Part shown: positions 7,507 through 16,649 of the stretch, piece after piece
Position numbering within the stretch: position 1 is the stretch's first letter
Layout: each line of letters starts with the position of its first letter
Origin: Nitrospira sp.
Lineage (GTDB): Bacteria; Nitrospirota; Nitrospiria; Nitrospirales; Nitrospiraceae
Direction of reading: 5' to 3'
Assembly: GCA_024331125.1 (NCBI GenBank)
Contig: JANDJI010000001.1
Span: 528,001 to 592,000 of the forward strand
Length of the DNA: 64,000 nt
The notes under the pieces: model-generated
The model's database searches: none
The model's input: only the letters and a program-made list of their open reading frames with translations
Told to the model about the DNA's origin: nothing
Program-made: the position numbers and the translations under genes

Positions 7507-9117
7507 CTAGAGATCGTTACCGGCATAGGACAGATTGAAGCTCTTGTTGATCAGTGGAAAGTCCGGGATGATGTTCCCCACCACCGCCCACTGGATCGCG
7601 GGCCAGTTCACGAACGAGGGATCGCGAACCTTGCACCGATGGATGGTTTCGTTCTCTCCCGCCATGACCATGTACAGAATTTCCCCCCGCCACCCTTCGA
7701 CCGCCGAGAGAGCCCATTCGCCGGCCTTGGGGGTCTTGGGACCCTTGGAATCGAGACCGGGTTCCGCCGCGATCGGCCCCGCCGGCATCGTTGCACAGAG
7801 TCGCTTGATTAACCGAATGGATTCATGAATCTCATCCACCCGCACTCGCATTCGCGCCCGCACATCGCCATAGTGGTACGTCGCGACCTTGACCGCCAAT
7901 TCGCCATAGGCGGCAAAGGGGCGATCGCGGCGGAGGTCGTAATCGAGCCCCGACGCTCGACCGACAACGCCGACGACCGCGTGGTCCCGCGCCGTCCGTG
8001 CGGTCAACACGCCGGTCGTTTCCAATCGGTCAATAAGGGAAGAGTTCGCAGCGATAATGGATTCCAATTCCGAAAAATCCTCATCCAGGCGACCTAGTTC
8101 CTTGGGGATTTCAGTCATGCAATCCGGTGTGAGATCAACGGTCACGCCGCCGACTCGATTGACGCCGCGCAGAAACCGTGAACCGCTCAACCGATCATTG
8201 AGTTGCATCACCTGTTCCTTCAGGCGGCCGCAATGGGCGTGCGGCAACGAATAGGCCGTGTCGTTGCAGATCGCGCCCACATCGCCTAGATGATTGTGAA
8301 GCCGCTCCAGCTCGAGGAAGAGACTCCGCAAGAAGCGACCGCGGCGCGGCACCTCCAGCCCCGTCAGCGTTTCAACCGCCTGGCAATAGGCGAGACTGTG
8401 CCCGACGGTCGTGTCGCCGGAAACCCGCTCGGCCAGCGGCACGGCATCGGTCAAGATCCGTTGTTCGAAGAGTTTTTCAACGCCCCGATGTTTCCAGAAA
8501 TGCCGCAGTTCCAGTTGCATGATGGGCTCGCCGGCCACGGAGAAGCGGAAATGACCCGGCTCGATGATCCCCGCGTGGATGGGGCCGACGGGAACCTCGA
8601 AGACCCCTTCTCCTTCGATGTGGAGAAAACTGTACTCCCCTTGTTGCCGGCCGATGACTTTGTTCCAAGGAAACCGTTTCTGAAGCGGATGGGTCCCCTT
8701 GGGCCACTGTTCATGTCGGACCAGGCGGCGAAGGTCGGGATGCCCGATCGGGATCAATCCGAACATGTCACGGATCTCCCGCTCGTACCATTGCGCCGCA
8801 TGAAGATGCGGCGTGATGGAGGGGAAGAGCCGATCAGCTCCCTCCAGCTCGACAGACAGCACCACCCACTGGCGAGCATTGTCCAGCGCAAATAGGTAGT
8901 GAAGACTTGCTCCTTCCCGCATTGGTCGATCATCGACCGCCCACAGGAGCGCCAGCCGGCTGTGCCAACGAGGGTGGGTGTGCAGGTACTGGACAACTGC
9001 CGGGAGTAATTCTTTCTGCACGAGGAATTGAATGAAGTCCCCCCTTGTTCTCTCAATCTGAACAAGGGGCGGAAATTCAGCCTTGAGCACATCGTCAGCG
9101 GATTCGGTGTCAGCCAT
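7507..9117 (-). CDS. Ehr/hydrogenase-4-like large subunit, fused NuoC-NuoD (HyfG family), Ni ligands absent
   Basis: 536 residues. An N-terminal 30-kDa/NuoC-like domain (about 1-150, with ReIRDMFGL) is fused to a NuoD/hydrogenase large-subunit domain, as in HyfG/HycE. The two CxxC nickel motifs are both replaced. The first reads RVSGDTTVGH (about 231-240), Ser and Thr standing where catalytic homologues have Cys. The C-terminal motif reads SFNLSYAGNDL instead of DPCxxC. The subunit therefore cannot hold a NiFe centre and resembles the non-hydrogenase Ehr complexes. Start at 9117 was chosen because GGGAGG lies 8 bases upstream; an ATG two codons earlier is crowded against it. The C-terminus ends at the mutated motif without a cleavable extension. 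Confidence 0.9.
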   Translation of the reverse strand: MADTESADDVLKAEFPPLVQIERTRGDFIQFLVQKELLPAVVQYLHTHPRWHSRLALLWAVDDRPMREGASLHYLFALDNARQWVVLSVELEGADRLFPSITPHLHAAQWYEREIRDMFGLIPIGHPDLRRLVRHEQWPKGTHPLQKRFPWNKVIGRQQGEYSFLHIEGEGVFEVPVGPIHAGIIEPGHFRFSVAGEPIMQLELRHFWKHRGVEKLFEQRILTDAVPLAERVSGDTTVGHSLAYCQAVETLTGLEVPRRGRFLRSLFLELERLHNHLGDVGAICNDTAYSLPHAHCGRLKEQVMQLNDRLSGSRFLRGVNRVGGVTVDLTPDCMTEIPKELGRLDEDFSELESIIAANSSLIDRLETTGVLTARTARDHAVVGVVGRASGLDYDLRRDRPFAAYGELAVKVATYHYGDVRARMRVRVDEIHESIRLIKRLCATMPAGPIAAEPGLDSKGPKTPKAGEWALSAVEGWRGEILYMVMAGENETIHRCKVRDPSFVNWPAIQWAVVGNIIPDFPLINKSFNLSYAGNDL

Positions 9118-9130
9118 CACCATTGCCTCC

Positions 9131-10672
9131 CTATTGGAGCAAGAGAAGGTTTGTGGCTCGCCCCAGCAACTCACGCAGGGGAGCCGGAAGCACAAAGCCA
9201 AACCCTATCAACGCAGCAATCAGAAGAACCATCGGCGCATGCCCCGCCGTCCAGGCCTCTCCTCGTACAATGTCTTGTTGTGGCGTTCCCCACACCATCA
9301 CGGTCACCCGATAGATCAGCCCGCCGAACGCCAACACGGCCGAAAGCAAAAAGACCGTCACCAGCCCCATTCGGCCATTCTCAGCGGCCAAAGAGGCTGG
9401 GAGAGCCGCCGCGCCGTTTTCTCCGCCTCCTGATACTGTAAGGGCGGTGACGATCGACGTCTCGCTGGCAAATAGCGCGCCGGGAGGGAGCGCGGACAAG
9501 GCGAGGCCCGCAAACAGAAGAGCCATGGCCGTCCATGGCTGAGCGACGATCACGCCTTGGACTTGGCCGATATCCACCGTCCGAAATCGACGATGGACAT
9601 TGCCTGCGGCAAAAAACGCGACCGATTTGGCGAAGGCATGGTTGAGCAGATGAAACAACCCACCGAACGTTCCCACCGTTCCTCCGATGCCGAACCCGAT
9701 CATGGCGATCCCCATATGTTCGATACTGGAATAGGCGAACAGACGTTTGTAGTTGCGTTGGACGAGGATGAACAATGCGGCCGTCACGAACGAGGCAAAG
9801 CCCAGCAGCAGCAGGAGATTGCCGCTGAAGGATGCGGGGACGGCGTGATCGACGACCATCTTGATCCGAAGAATCGCATAGACCGCCACCACTTCGAGAA
9901 CGCCGGCCAGCATGGCCACCACCGGAGCCGGCGCCTCCGTGTAGGCATCCGGTAGCCACGAGTGCATCGGCACGAGCCCCACTTTGGTGCCGTAGCCGAC
10001 CAGGATGAAGATGAACGCCAGTTTTAACACGTGCTGATTCAACCGGTCGGCCACCGGCAACAATTCCGTGACGTTCAACGCCGTGCCCACATCGCTCAAC
10101 ACATGGAGCGAGGAATAATAAACCAGCACGACGCCGAACAATGCGAGCGAGATTCCCACCGAACACAGGATCAAATACTTCCAGCCAGCCTCCAGCGACT
10201 CCCGCCTGCGCCAGAAGGCGATGAGAAACGTGGTGGCGAGCGTCGTCGCCTCCACGGCCACCCATTGCACCCCGATGCTGTTTGCCGTCGTCGCCAGCAC
10301 CATCGCGAGCAAAAACATGTGGAACAGGAAAAAGAACAGATTGAGTCGATTCGGCGCGATCACTCCTCGCGCGACCTGTTCGTCCAGGTATGAGCGCATG
10401 TAGAGCGAACAGGCCAGCCCCACCGTGCCGATGATGAAGAGCACAAAGACGGACAAGGCGTCGAAATACATCGACGCCCCGAGCACCGTCAGCGGGCCGT
10501 CATCGAGGACCATGCGGGTGATCAGGAGTTCCGCGAGGACCAGCAGGCCCATGCTGGTCAGATTGATCACATGCAGCAGAGAAGGCCGGCGAACAGCCAG
10601 GCTCAGCCCCCCCGCCAACAACGGGGCGACCACCAGCATCGCCGCCGCGATCGTCACCGACCAGTCGGTCAT
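9131..10672 (-). CDS. Ehr/hydrogenase-4-like antiporter-type subunit (HyfF/NuoN-like)
   Basis: 513-residue polytopic membrane protein of the NADH-quinone oxidoreductase/Mrp antiporter family (PF00361 type), about 13-14 membrane segments. Typical features are a Glu in an early helix (AVEATTLATTF, about 140), the lysine/histidine-bearing channel segments (KVGLVPMHSWLPDAYTEAPAPV, shown here only in part as PMHSWLPDA), and SSIEHMGIAMIGFG. It should form one proton-translocating channel of the membrane arm. ATGA overlap with the upstream HyfE-like gene indicates coupling. Confidence 0.88.
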   Translation of the reverse strand: MTDWSVTIAAAMLVVAPLLAGGLSLAVRRPSLLHVINLTSMGLLVLAELLITRMVLDDGPLTVLGASMYFDALSVFVLFIIGTVGLACSLYMRSYLDEQVARGVIAPNRLNLFFFLFHMFLLAMVLATTANSIGVQWVAVEATTLATTFLIAFWRRRESLEAGWKYLILCSVGISLALFGVVLVYYSSLHVLSDVGTALNVTELLPVADRLNQHVLKLAFIFILVGYGTKVGLVPMHSWLPDAYTEAPAPVVAMLAGVLEVVAVYAILRIKMVVDHAVPASFSGNLLLLLGFASFVTAALFILVQRNYKRLFAYSSIEHMGIAMIGFGIGGTVGTFGGLFHLLNHAFAKSVAFFAAGNVHRRFRTVDIGQVQGVIVAQPWTAMALLFAGLALSALPPGALFASETSIVTALTVSGGGENGAAALPASLAAENGRMGLVTVFLLSAVLAFGGLIYRVTVMVWGTPQQDIVRGEAWTAGHAPMVLLIAALIGFGFVLPAPLRELLGRATNLLLLQ

Positions 10673-11328
10673 TCCTTCAACCCCGTCAGATGACTCGTAT
10701 CCACACTGTCAAAAGCGTCCTGGAGGCGGTTCGTGTAGATCCCCGCGATCAGCGCCGCCACCAGCACGTCGAAGAACACGCCGAGTTCCACGACGAACGG
10801 CATCCCGTGGGTGGCGGCCGTCGCGCCCAAAAAGAGCCCGTTTTCCACGACCAAAAACCCGACCAATTGCGTCACAGCCTTCTGCCTCGCGATCATCGTA
10901 AACAAGCCGATGAGGACGATCGCCAGCGCAATGGCGAGCGAATCGCGGGTGAGCACGTGGCCTAACGGAATGATGGGGCGTGTAATGAAAAAGGCCAGGA
11001 TGACCAGCGTGCCGCAAATTAACAGCGCAACCGGCACATTGACGTTCATCACTAGTTCCCGTTTGACGTTCAGACGCTGGATCACCTTCTTGAGCACGAC
11101 GGGGATGACGATCACCTTGACGACACCGGTCATCGCAGCCGTCACATAAACATGATGATTGTCTGTCAAAAACCCCACCAGGGCCGCCGTCCCGGCAAGA
11201 AACGCCGATTGCAGCGCGAACAGGTCCACACAGGCCGCGAGGCGACGCTGCGCCACGATGGCGAAACAGGTCAGCAAGAGCAGCGCCGAGCACAGATCGA
11301 TCAGCTGAGAGCCCATTTCCGATAGCAT
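10669..11328 (-). CDS. Ehr/hydrogenase-4-like subunit HyfE (NuoK-containing)
   Basis: 219-residue membrane protein with about seven hydrophobic helices. It matches HyfE in length (216 in E. coli), and its C-terminal half resembles NuoK/MrpC (VVENGLFLGA with a membrane-embedded Glu, and a second Glu in VVELGVFFDVLVAA). These buried acids belong to the proton path in complex-I relatives. It lies 9 bases downstream of the HyfC-like gene and overlaps the next gene by 4. Confidence 0.86.
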   Translation of the reverse strand: MLSEMGSQLIDLCSALLLLTCFAIVAQRRLAACVDLFALQSAFLAGTAALVGFLTDNHHVYVTAAMTGVVKVIVIPVVLKKVIQRLNVKRELVMNVNVPVALLICGTLVILAFFITRPIIPLGHVLTRDSLAIALAIVLIGLFTMIARQKAVTQLVGFLVVENGLFLGATAATHGMPFVVELGVFFDVLVAALIAGIYTNRLQDAFDSVDTSHLTGLKE

Positions 11329-11337
11329 TTGTTTCGC

Positions 11338-12288
11338 TCAGCTCCGCAGAATGTAGAAAAAGACCAGCCCCAGCAGGGCGAGGATAAACGCGACGCCCAG
11401 CAGATCCGTCACCCGGAACAGCCGCAATTTCGCAAACATACATTCGATGACCCCGATGGCCACGGCAAGCCCCGCTACTTTGACCAGGTACACCAGCAGT
11501 CCAATTCCAAGCCCGGCCGGCTCCGGAGTCGTCGCAATGCCCCACGGCGCAAACACGTTGGCCATCAACGACAGCAGAACAGTCAATTTCAGGGCGGACG
11601 CCCATTCGATCAGGGCAAGATACCGGCCCGAATATTCCAAGATCATGGCCTCGTGGATCATGGTGAGCTCCAGATGGGTCGCCGGATTGTCAATCGGCAC
11701 CCGGCCCGCCTCGGCCAGCGTCACAATAAAGAGCGCGGCAAACGCCATGAGATGGGGGGCCGGGTCCGTCACGATGCCTTGTAGCAAGGCGGTCTGATGA
11801 ACGACCGTGCTGAGGTTGGTGGAACCGGCTGTCAAGGCGATGGCAAAGACGGATAACATCATGGCCGGCTCGGTCAACGACGCCACGATCGCTTCGCGGC
11901 TGCTCCCCATCCCGCCGAACGCCGAACCGGCATCCAGCCCCGCCAACATCAGAAAGAAGGTGCCCAAGGCCAGCAAATAGACCAGCGCGATGATATTGCC
12001 CGCGAAACTCAACGGTACGTGCGAGATGAACACCGGCACCAGAAGGCCGGCCGCAAGCGTCGAGGAGAACACGACGAAGGGAGCGGCGGTGAAGATCCAC
12101 GACGTGGTGGTCGAGATCACCGGTTCCTTGCGAAACAATTTGACAAGATCGGCATAGGGCTGAAAAACGGAGGCCCCCTGACGCAATTGGAGACGCGCCT
12201 TGACCTTGCGAATCAGCCCCACAAGCAGCGGAGAGATCGCCAGCAGGATCATCGCGTGAGCGGCTGTGAGGACAAGAGCCAGGATCAT
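11338..12288 (-). CDS. Ehr/hydrogenase-4-like subunit HyfC (NuoH-like)
   Basis: 316-residue NuoH/HyfC family membrane subunit, about eight helices. Hallmarks are KVKARLQLRQGASVFQP (the quinone-site loop equivalent) and the acid-rich segment ETGRVPIDNP-like, here EAGRVPIDNPATHLEL followed by MIHEAMILEYSGR. It anchors the peripheral arm to the membrane. It lies 14 bases behind the HyfB-like gene. The length agrees with E. coli HyfC (315). Confidence 0.9.
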   Translation of the reverse strand: MILALVLTAAHAMILLAISPLLVGLIRKVKARLQLRQGASVFQPYADLVKLFRKEPVISTTTSWIFTAAPFVVFSSTLAAGLLVPVFISHVPLSFAGNIIALVYLLALGTFFLMLAGLDAGSAFGGMGSSREAIVASLTEPAMMLSVFAIALTAGSTNLSTVVHQTALLQGIVTDPAPHLMAFAALFIVTLAEAGRVPIDNPATHLELTMIHEAMILEYSGRYLALIEWASALKLTVLLSLMANVFAPWGIATTPEPAGLGIGLLVYLVKVAGLAVAIGVIECMFAKLRLFRVTDLLGVAFILALLGLVFFYILRS

Positions 12289-12302
12289 CGGATAGACAGT
12301 GG

Positions 12303-14330
12303 TTAGACCGTGAACAGCAGCAGCGCGATGAGCGTGGCGAAGATGTACATCAGATACAGATGAAGACTTCCGCCTTGGATCACCTTGACGCGGTCGGCCA
12401 TAGTGGTAAAGAACGCAATGATCGGGTCGTACAGGTACTTTTGGAAGACCGGTTCGACATGAAATTCAAAGTGCCGCCGTTTCGCGAAGTATCTCGACTC
12501 CTCCAGAAACTCCGTTTCCAACTTGACCGCCGGGCGATAGACGGTCGCGAAGACTCTCTTGATCGGCTGCACGAACCCCGTGGCGGTGTATTCCATGCGC
12601 GGCGACAGGGCGATGCCGCAACCCCAGGTTTTGTATCGCCGCGCTTGCGCGGAGCCGCCGATCAAAGCGGCGAGCGCCATCCCCAACGCACCCATCGCGA
12701 CGAGCAACAACGCGATCGCGGGCGTGGACAGACTTGAGAATTCGACGCTCACGGGCGCCAGGGTCCAGCCGTCCATCGCCAGGATGTTTCCTGCGATCGA
12801 GACCTCCGTAAAGGGAGCCACGACCCGATCCAGCAAAGGGACTACAACCATGGGGCCGAGCCCAAGTCCGACACAGATGACGGCCAACAATCCCATCGCC
12901 GCCCGCATTGAAACCGGCACTTCTTCCGCACGCCGGGCGTGGGGACTTCTCGGCAGGGCAAGAAACGAGATGCCAAAAGCCTTGGCAAAGCAAGCCAACG
13001 CCAGCATGCCGGTCAACGCCAAGATCGAGGCGGCCAGCGGCATCATCAGTTTGAGAAACATGTCGGGGACATGGAAGCTGAGAAAGAGACTCTGAAAGAC
13101 CAACCACTCGCTGACAAATCCATTGGTCGGCGGCAGCGCCGCGATCGAAGCCGCCCCGACTAAAAACGCCGCCCCCGTCCACGGCATCCGACGAAGCAAT
13201 CCGCCGTATTCCTCCATGTTCCGCGTGTGGGTGGCGTAGAGCAGCGACCCGGCGCCGAGAAACAAGAGAGCCTTGAACATCGCATGGTTGATCGTATGGT
13301 AGAGTCCGGCCAACAGCGCCAGCGCGGCGAGCTCCTTGAGCCCATGGGACTGAAAAATCATCGCGGCCCCGATCCCCAAGAGAATGATGCCGATATTTTC
13401 CACACTGTGGTACGCAAGCAGACTCTTCAAATCGTGTTCCATCAGCGCGTACATGACGCCTAACAAGGCCGAGACGGCCCCGACCATCAGCACCACAAAC
13501 CCCCACCACCACGGAAATTGGCCGTCGAGAAAATCAAAATACATCCTGACGAGCGCGTAGATGGCGGTCTTGATCATCACCCCCGACATCAGCGCCGAGA
13601 CATGCGAGGGAGCGGCCGGGTGCGCATAGGGAAGCCAGACATGAAGCGGCACGATGCCGGCCTTCGTTCCGAAGCCGATCAGCGCCATGAGAAAGGCCAG
13701 GGTTCTGATGTCTTCCGGCAACCGATGCGCCGGATCGCGGAATGCTTCAAAAGAAAAAGACCCGCTCGCTTGATACAAGAACAGGAACGTCACCGCGACG
13801 AACGCCGTGCCGATATGGGTCATGATGAAATAAAAGAGTCCGGCATAGCGGACATCGGCCTTCTCGTGCTCCGTCACCACAAGCAAGTACGACACCACCG
13901 ACATCAGTTCCCAGACGATCAAAAAGAAGAACCCGTCGTCGGCCAGCACGACTAGGGTCATCGACAAGAGAAAGCCGTTGAACAGAGCACCAAGCGCTCC
14001 GATCGACACCTTTCTCTCAAGCTCGCTAACGTAATCCACCGCAAAAATGGAGGCGGCCAGCCCGACCAACGAGATCGTGAACACAAAAAACGACGACAAA
14101 GTGTCGAGCCGAACGGCGAGACTCAGGAATGGAACGGTGGATCGGACCGACACAGTCCAGGGCTCCGGCGAGAAAAGGCCGACGAGCCCGAGCACGATAC
14201 CCGCTCCGCTCGCCACCCCGGCACACCCATGGGCGAGAAGACTCTGTGTTCTCGGCTTGGCAGGAAAGCAGAAAGGAAGAAGCGCCCCGGCTGCGTACCC
14301 GACGAACAGGAGAAGAAAAAGAATCAACAT
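12303..14330 (-). CDS. Ehr/hydrogenase-4-like antiporter-type subunit HyfB (NuoL-like)
   Basis: 675-residue polytopic protein and first gene of the complex operon. It is of NuoL/HyfB type: a hydrophobic core of about 14-15 helices with ELMSVVSYLLVV (membrane Glu), GTKAGIVPLHVWLPYAHPAAPS and YHSVENIGIILLG, then a C-terminal extension of some 120 residues that includes a further membrane helix at the very end. The length equals E. coli HyfB (672). With the HyfF-like protein it supplies two antiporter modules. Operon order B-C-E-F-G-I lacks the HyfA/HyfH ferredoxins and HyfD. Confidence 0.9.
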   Translation of the reverse strand: MLILFLLLFVGYAAGALLPFCFPAKPRTQSLLAHGCAGVASGAGIVLGLVGLFSPEPWTVSVRSTVPFLSLAVRLDTLSSFFVFTISLVGLAASIFAVDYVSELERKVSIGALGALFNGFLLSMTLVVLADDGFFFLIVWELMSVVSYLLVVTEHEKADVRYAGLFYFIMTHIGTAFVAVTFLFLYQASGSFSFEAFRDPAHRLPEDIRTLAFLMALIGFGTKAGIVPLHVWLPYAHPAAPSHVSALMSGVMIKTAIYALVRMYFDFLDGQFPWWWGFVVLMVGAVSALLGVMYALMEHDLKSLLAYHSVENIGIILLGIGAAMIFQSHGLKELAALALLAGLYHTINHAMFKALLFLGAGSLLYATHTRNMEEYGGLLRRMPWTGAAFLVGAASIAALPPTNGFVSEWLVFQSLFLSFHVPDMFLKLMMPLAASILALTGMLALACFAKAFGISFLALPRSPHARRAEEVPVSMRAAMGLLAVICVGLGLGPMVVVPLLDRVVAPFTEVSIAGNILAMDGWTLAPVSVEFSSLSTPAIALLLVAMGALGMALAALIGGSAQARRYKTWGCGIALSPRMEYTATGFVQPIKRVFATVYRPAVKLETEFLEESRYFAKRRHFEFHVEPVFQKYLYDPIIAFFTTMADRVKVIQGGSLHLYLMYIFATLIALLLFTV

Positions 14331-14345
14331 CTACTCGCAGCCGAG

Positions 14346-15092
14346 CTACCGCTCCTGACAAGTGAGGCTTGGCGCAAGGCGCTCCAAGACATCGTCGCTG
14401 ATGCTATAGCGGACATAATTGTTCTCCGCCTTCTCATCTGTACCGCCAGCCCCCACCTCTCCATGTAGGCATGGAAACCGCATTGCATGACGAACACCCT
14501 GCGTCCTTTCGTCAGGTTGACAAATTGCCGTATCGGTTCACCTGGCTGATGTTTGTGGTACAGCGCCGCGTCGGCGCCACGGTCATTCAGATCCCGCGGG
14601 TGGTGCGCATTGATCGGGAGCGGCACATTGAAGAGCATGCGCGGGCCAAGCCGAGAGGTCTCGTAAGCCTGAATATCGTGCATGACCGGATCCATATTCA
14701 CGACGACCACGTCCGTTTTCTCACGCATCACGGTCATGAAGGGAGCGAACTGGCAATCCTTCGCTTCAATGCGTGAGACTTGCTCAGGCAAAAAGGCTTT
14801 TCCCCTTCTCAACGTTTTCAAGATAGACCACCACGTCACGGAACTGTCCGGCGGGACCCACGTTGAAAGGCTGGAGCAGTCGCCACCCTTGGCCGTCGGA
14901 AATCCTCCCGCAGTAGAACCGATCAGGAAGCGTAATCAGATTATAGCCTTTCGGCCTGGGCACTTGACCCTCGAGGACAACCGTCCCCACCAATCGCCCC
15001 CCGTCCGTCACCGGACTTTCCTTATACGCCCAGGTCGATGAGCTCATTGCGGCTATCATCGCCGTCATAGCGACAGCAAACCGAAATCGCAT
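14346..15092 (-). pseudogene. Frameshifted secreted carboxypeptidase-regulatory/cupredoxin-like protein
   Basis: Two overlapping frames together read like one periplasmic protein. There is a signal peptide from ATG 15092 (preceded by GAGGGGG), then GTVVLEGQVPRPK and DVVVYLENVEKGK in the first frame. LPEQVSRIEAKDC, MHDIQAYE and FVMQCGFHAYMERWGLAV follow in the second; that His/Cys/His set is typical of cupredoxin-like ends. The join is at GGGGAAAAG (about 14794-14805): one A fewer would restore the frame. A second shift near 14440 is suggested because YVRYSISDD, which resembles the expected continuation, lies in a third frame that ends at 14346. The gene is either decayed or affected by indel sequencing errors. 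It lies just before the HyfB-like gene. Confidence 0.6.
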
Positions 15093-15146
15093 GATATGCC
15101 CCCTCTGATAAAGTAAACACCAACCCATCTGTTCTTCTCTTAGTGC

Positions 15147-15422
15147 TTATCTACGATGCCCGCGTTCCTTTTTGACGATCGAACGACGCCCCCGCAACAC
15201 GCTGCGGGCATCACCGAATTTAAACATGTGGAGCCGCTGGAGATCATCGCGAGGTTGTCCTTGCCGTTGTACAGACCACTCGACCGTCTGCCAATTCGCC
15301 TCCCTCCTGCCATGGCCACATAGGACCCATCGGCCCAGCATCCTCCACTCCACAGCACTCGCTTGACGGGCGGGCTTCCGACGAAAGATTTCCCGCTCCG
15401 TGATGTACTCGAAGATCTGCAT
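15147..15422 (-). CDS. Hypothetical small basic protein
   Basis: Possible 91-residue protein beginning MQIFEYITEREIF, rich in Arg/Gln/Trp, with no recognised domain, signal or membrane segment. A GGGGCGG stretch lies upstream of the ATG, a weak ribosome site. It sits in the same orientation as its neighbours between two other unrecognised genes. The composition is close to that of an out-of-frame GC-rich read, so the call is weak. Confidence 0.3.
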   Translation of the reverse strand: MQIFEYITEREIFRRKPARQASAVEWRMLGRWVLCGHGRREANWQTVEWSVQRQGQPRDDLQRLHMFKFGDARSVLRGRRSIVKKERGHRR

Positions 15423-15800
15423 CAATCCGCCCCGGTGCCATTTTCGGATGGGCACTGCAGAGGAGATGGATGTGACGCTTACCGTCTTTATCGCATCCAT
15501 CTCGATCGGAAATCGTTCCGCAATCCCTGCCGCCGTGCCCTGGATAATCGCAGTCACTGCCTCATCCGGTCGCGCCTTGCGGCATTTCATCGGAAGCACA
15601 ATTGGGGTCTCTGCTGATCGAACCACGACCGAAAATCCTCAGGCCGCCAACAAGTGAGCCACAGAGACTCAATCCTCACGAAACTCGGGGGCTGCACACC
15701 CCGCAACTTTGACAATAAGATCAATGTTCTGATGTCCGGCGCGAACCGGCATCCAGGCTGCAAGAGGGGCCATGGCTATCTCTTTTCTCATGAATCGAGG
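15423..15800. other. Gap without a recognised gene
   Basis: 378 bases between two small minus-strand genes. Frames are open on the minus strand above 15422 but without a good ribosome site or protein-like composition. No repeat, RNA or clear terminator was seen. Confidence 0.5.
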
Positions 15801-16091
15801 TCATGGCCGATAGATCATCGTCGCACCTTTCGGCCCGGCGAGGGGACCCGAAAGGCTGAGCCAGAACACCCGATATCTAGACAGGAAAAAATGGTCATAA
15901 ACGGCGGACAGAAACCGAGCTCCATCTCCCGGGTAGACCATACCCCCATCCCACCCTTTGACTCCCCTGCACAAGATTTCTCTCAGCTCCGCATGATTCG
16001 TGGCGACTTCCCCTGTAACAAGATCCAGCCACACCACCGCCGTGGCGCCCCTCGGGTATTGAACGACAACAAAGTCGGCATGCTCCGACAT
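15801..16091 (-). CDS. Hypothetical protein, 96 residues
   Basis: Starts MSEHADFVVVQYPRGATAVV after a strong GGAGG five bases upstream of the ATG at 16091. The sequence is protein-like: an alternating hydrophobic beta pattern (ATAVVWLDLVTGEVATNHAE) then LREILCRGVKGWDGGMVYPG, suggesting a small alpha/beta cytoplasmic domain. No family was recognised. It probably belongs to the minus-strand transcript that begins upstream of 17153. Confidence 0.6.
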   Translation of the reverse strand: MSEHADFVVVQYPRGATAVVWLDLVTGEVATNHAELREILCRGVKGWDGGMVYPGDGARFLSAVYDHFFLSRYRVFWLSLSGPLAGPKGATMIYRP

Positions 16092-16291
16092 TCCGTCCTC
16101 CCTCCCAACAATTTTCTCCTTCTCTCTATTTTTCACTCCCTATCCCTTGCACATTTCCCCGCCGCGCCTCCTCTCGGAGGCGAAACCGTCACCCATGCTC
16201 GAAGAGCGACGGCACTGCCGCTGAGGCGACGCACGGCCCTTCCCCTTCCTTTTCGGCAATCCGATCGGGAGAGCTTGCATGAGAGGACCGG

Positions 16292-16594
16292 TCATGTTCC
16301 CTCTGAAGACTTGACGGCAGCACTCATTTCCCGGCGGCAACGAGCCACCCCTTCGCGGGCTTGCAGATCATTGGGGCAATAATCGATGACGGCCTTCCAA
16401 TTGGAGAGCGCATCAGCCTGCCGGCCCAGTCGCTCCAGCAGCATCGCCAGTTTGCTTCTTGTGGCGATATCGGACGGGCAGGCGGCCAGCATCTCTTCGA
16501 ATTTTGAGATCCACGCCTCTTCCTGCTCCTCGCCGTTGAAGAGATGATGTCCAGATGCCGGCAGCGGGCCCTCGTCGCCAAGAGGCGACGCCAT
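16292..16594 (-). CDS. Small TPR-like protein
   Basis: 100 residues. The central part reads as one and a half tetratricopeptide-like helical hairpins: FEEMLAACPSDIATRSKLAM, LLERLGRQADALSNWKAVID, then YCPNDLQAREGVARCRREM. The ATG at 16594 has a near-ideal AGGAGGTGA eight bases upstream, which decides the start against a longer open frame. Such single-TPR proteins usually mediate protein contacts. It follows small membrane protein A after 55 bases. Confidence 0.65.
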   Translation of the reverse strand: MASPLGDEGPLPASGHHLFNGEEQEEAWISKFEEMLAACPSDIATRSKLAMLLERLGRQADALSNWKAVIDYCPNDLQAREGVARCRREMSAAVKSSEGT

Positions 16595-16649
16595 ATCCGT
16601 CACCTCCTCTACACCGACAGGTTGTTCATCGCCGCAAGATGAACCTTCC

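Noticed and set aside
7507..14330. Initial reading of the operon as a functional NiFe hydrogenase-4
   Set aside because: Both CxxC nickel motifs of the large subunit are absent and the ferredoxin subunits are missing.
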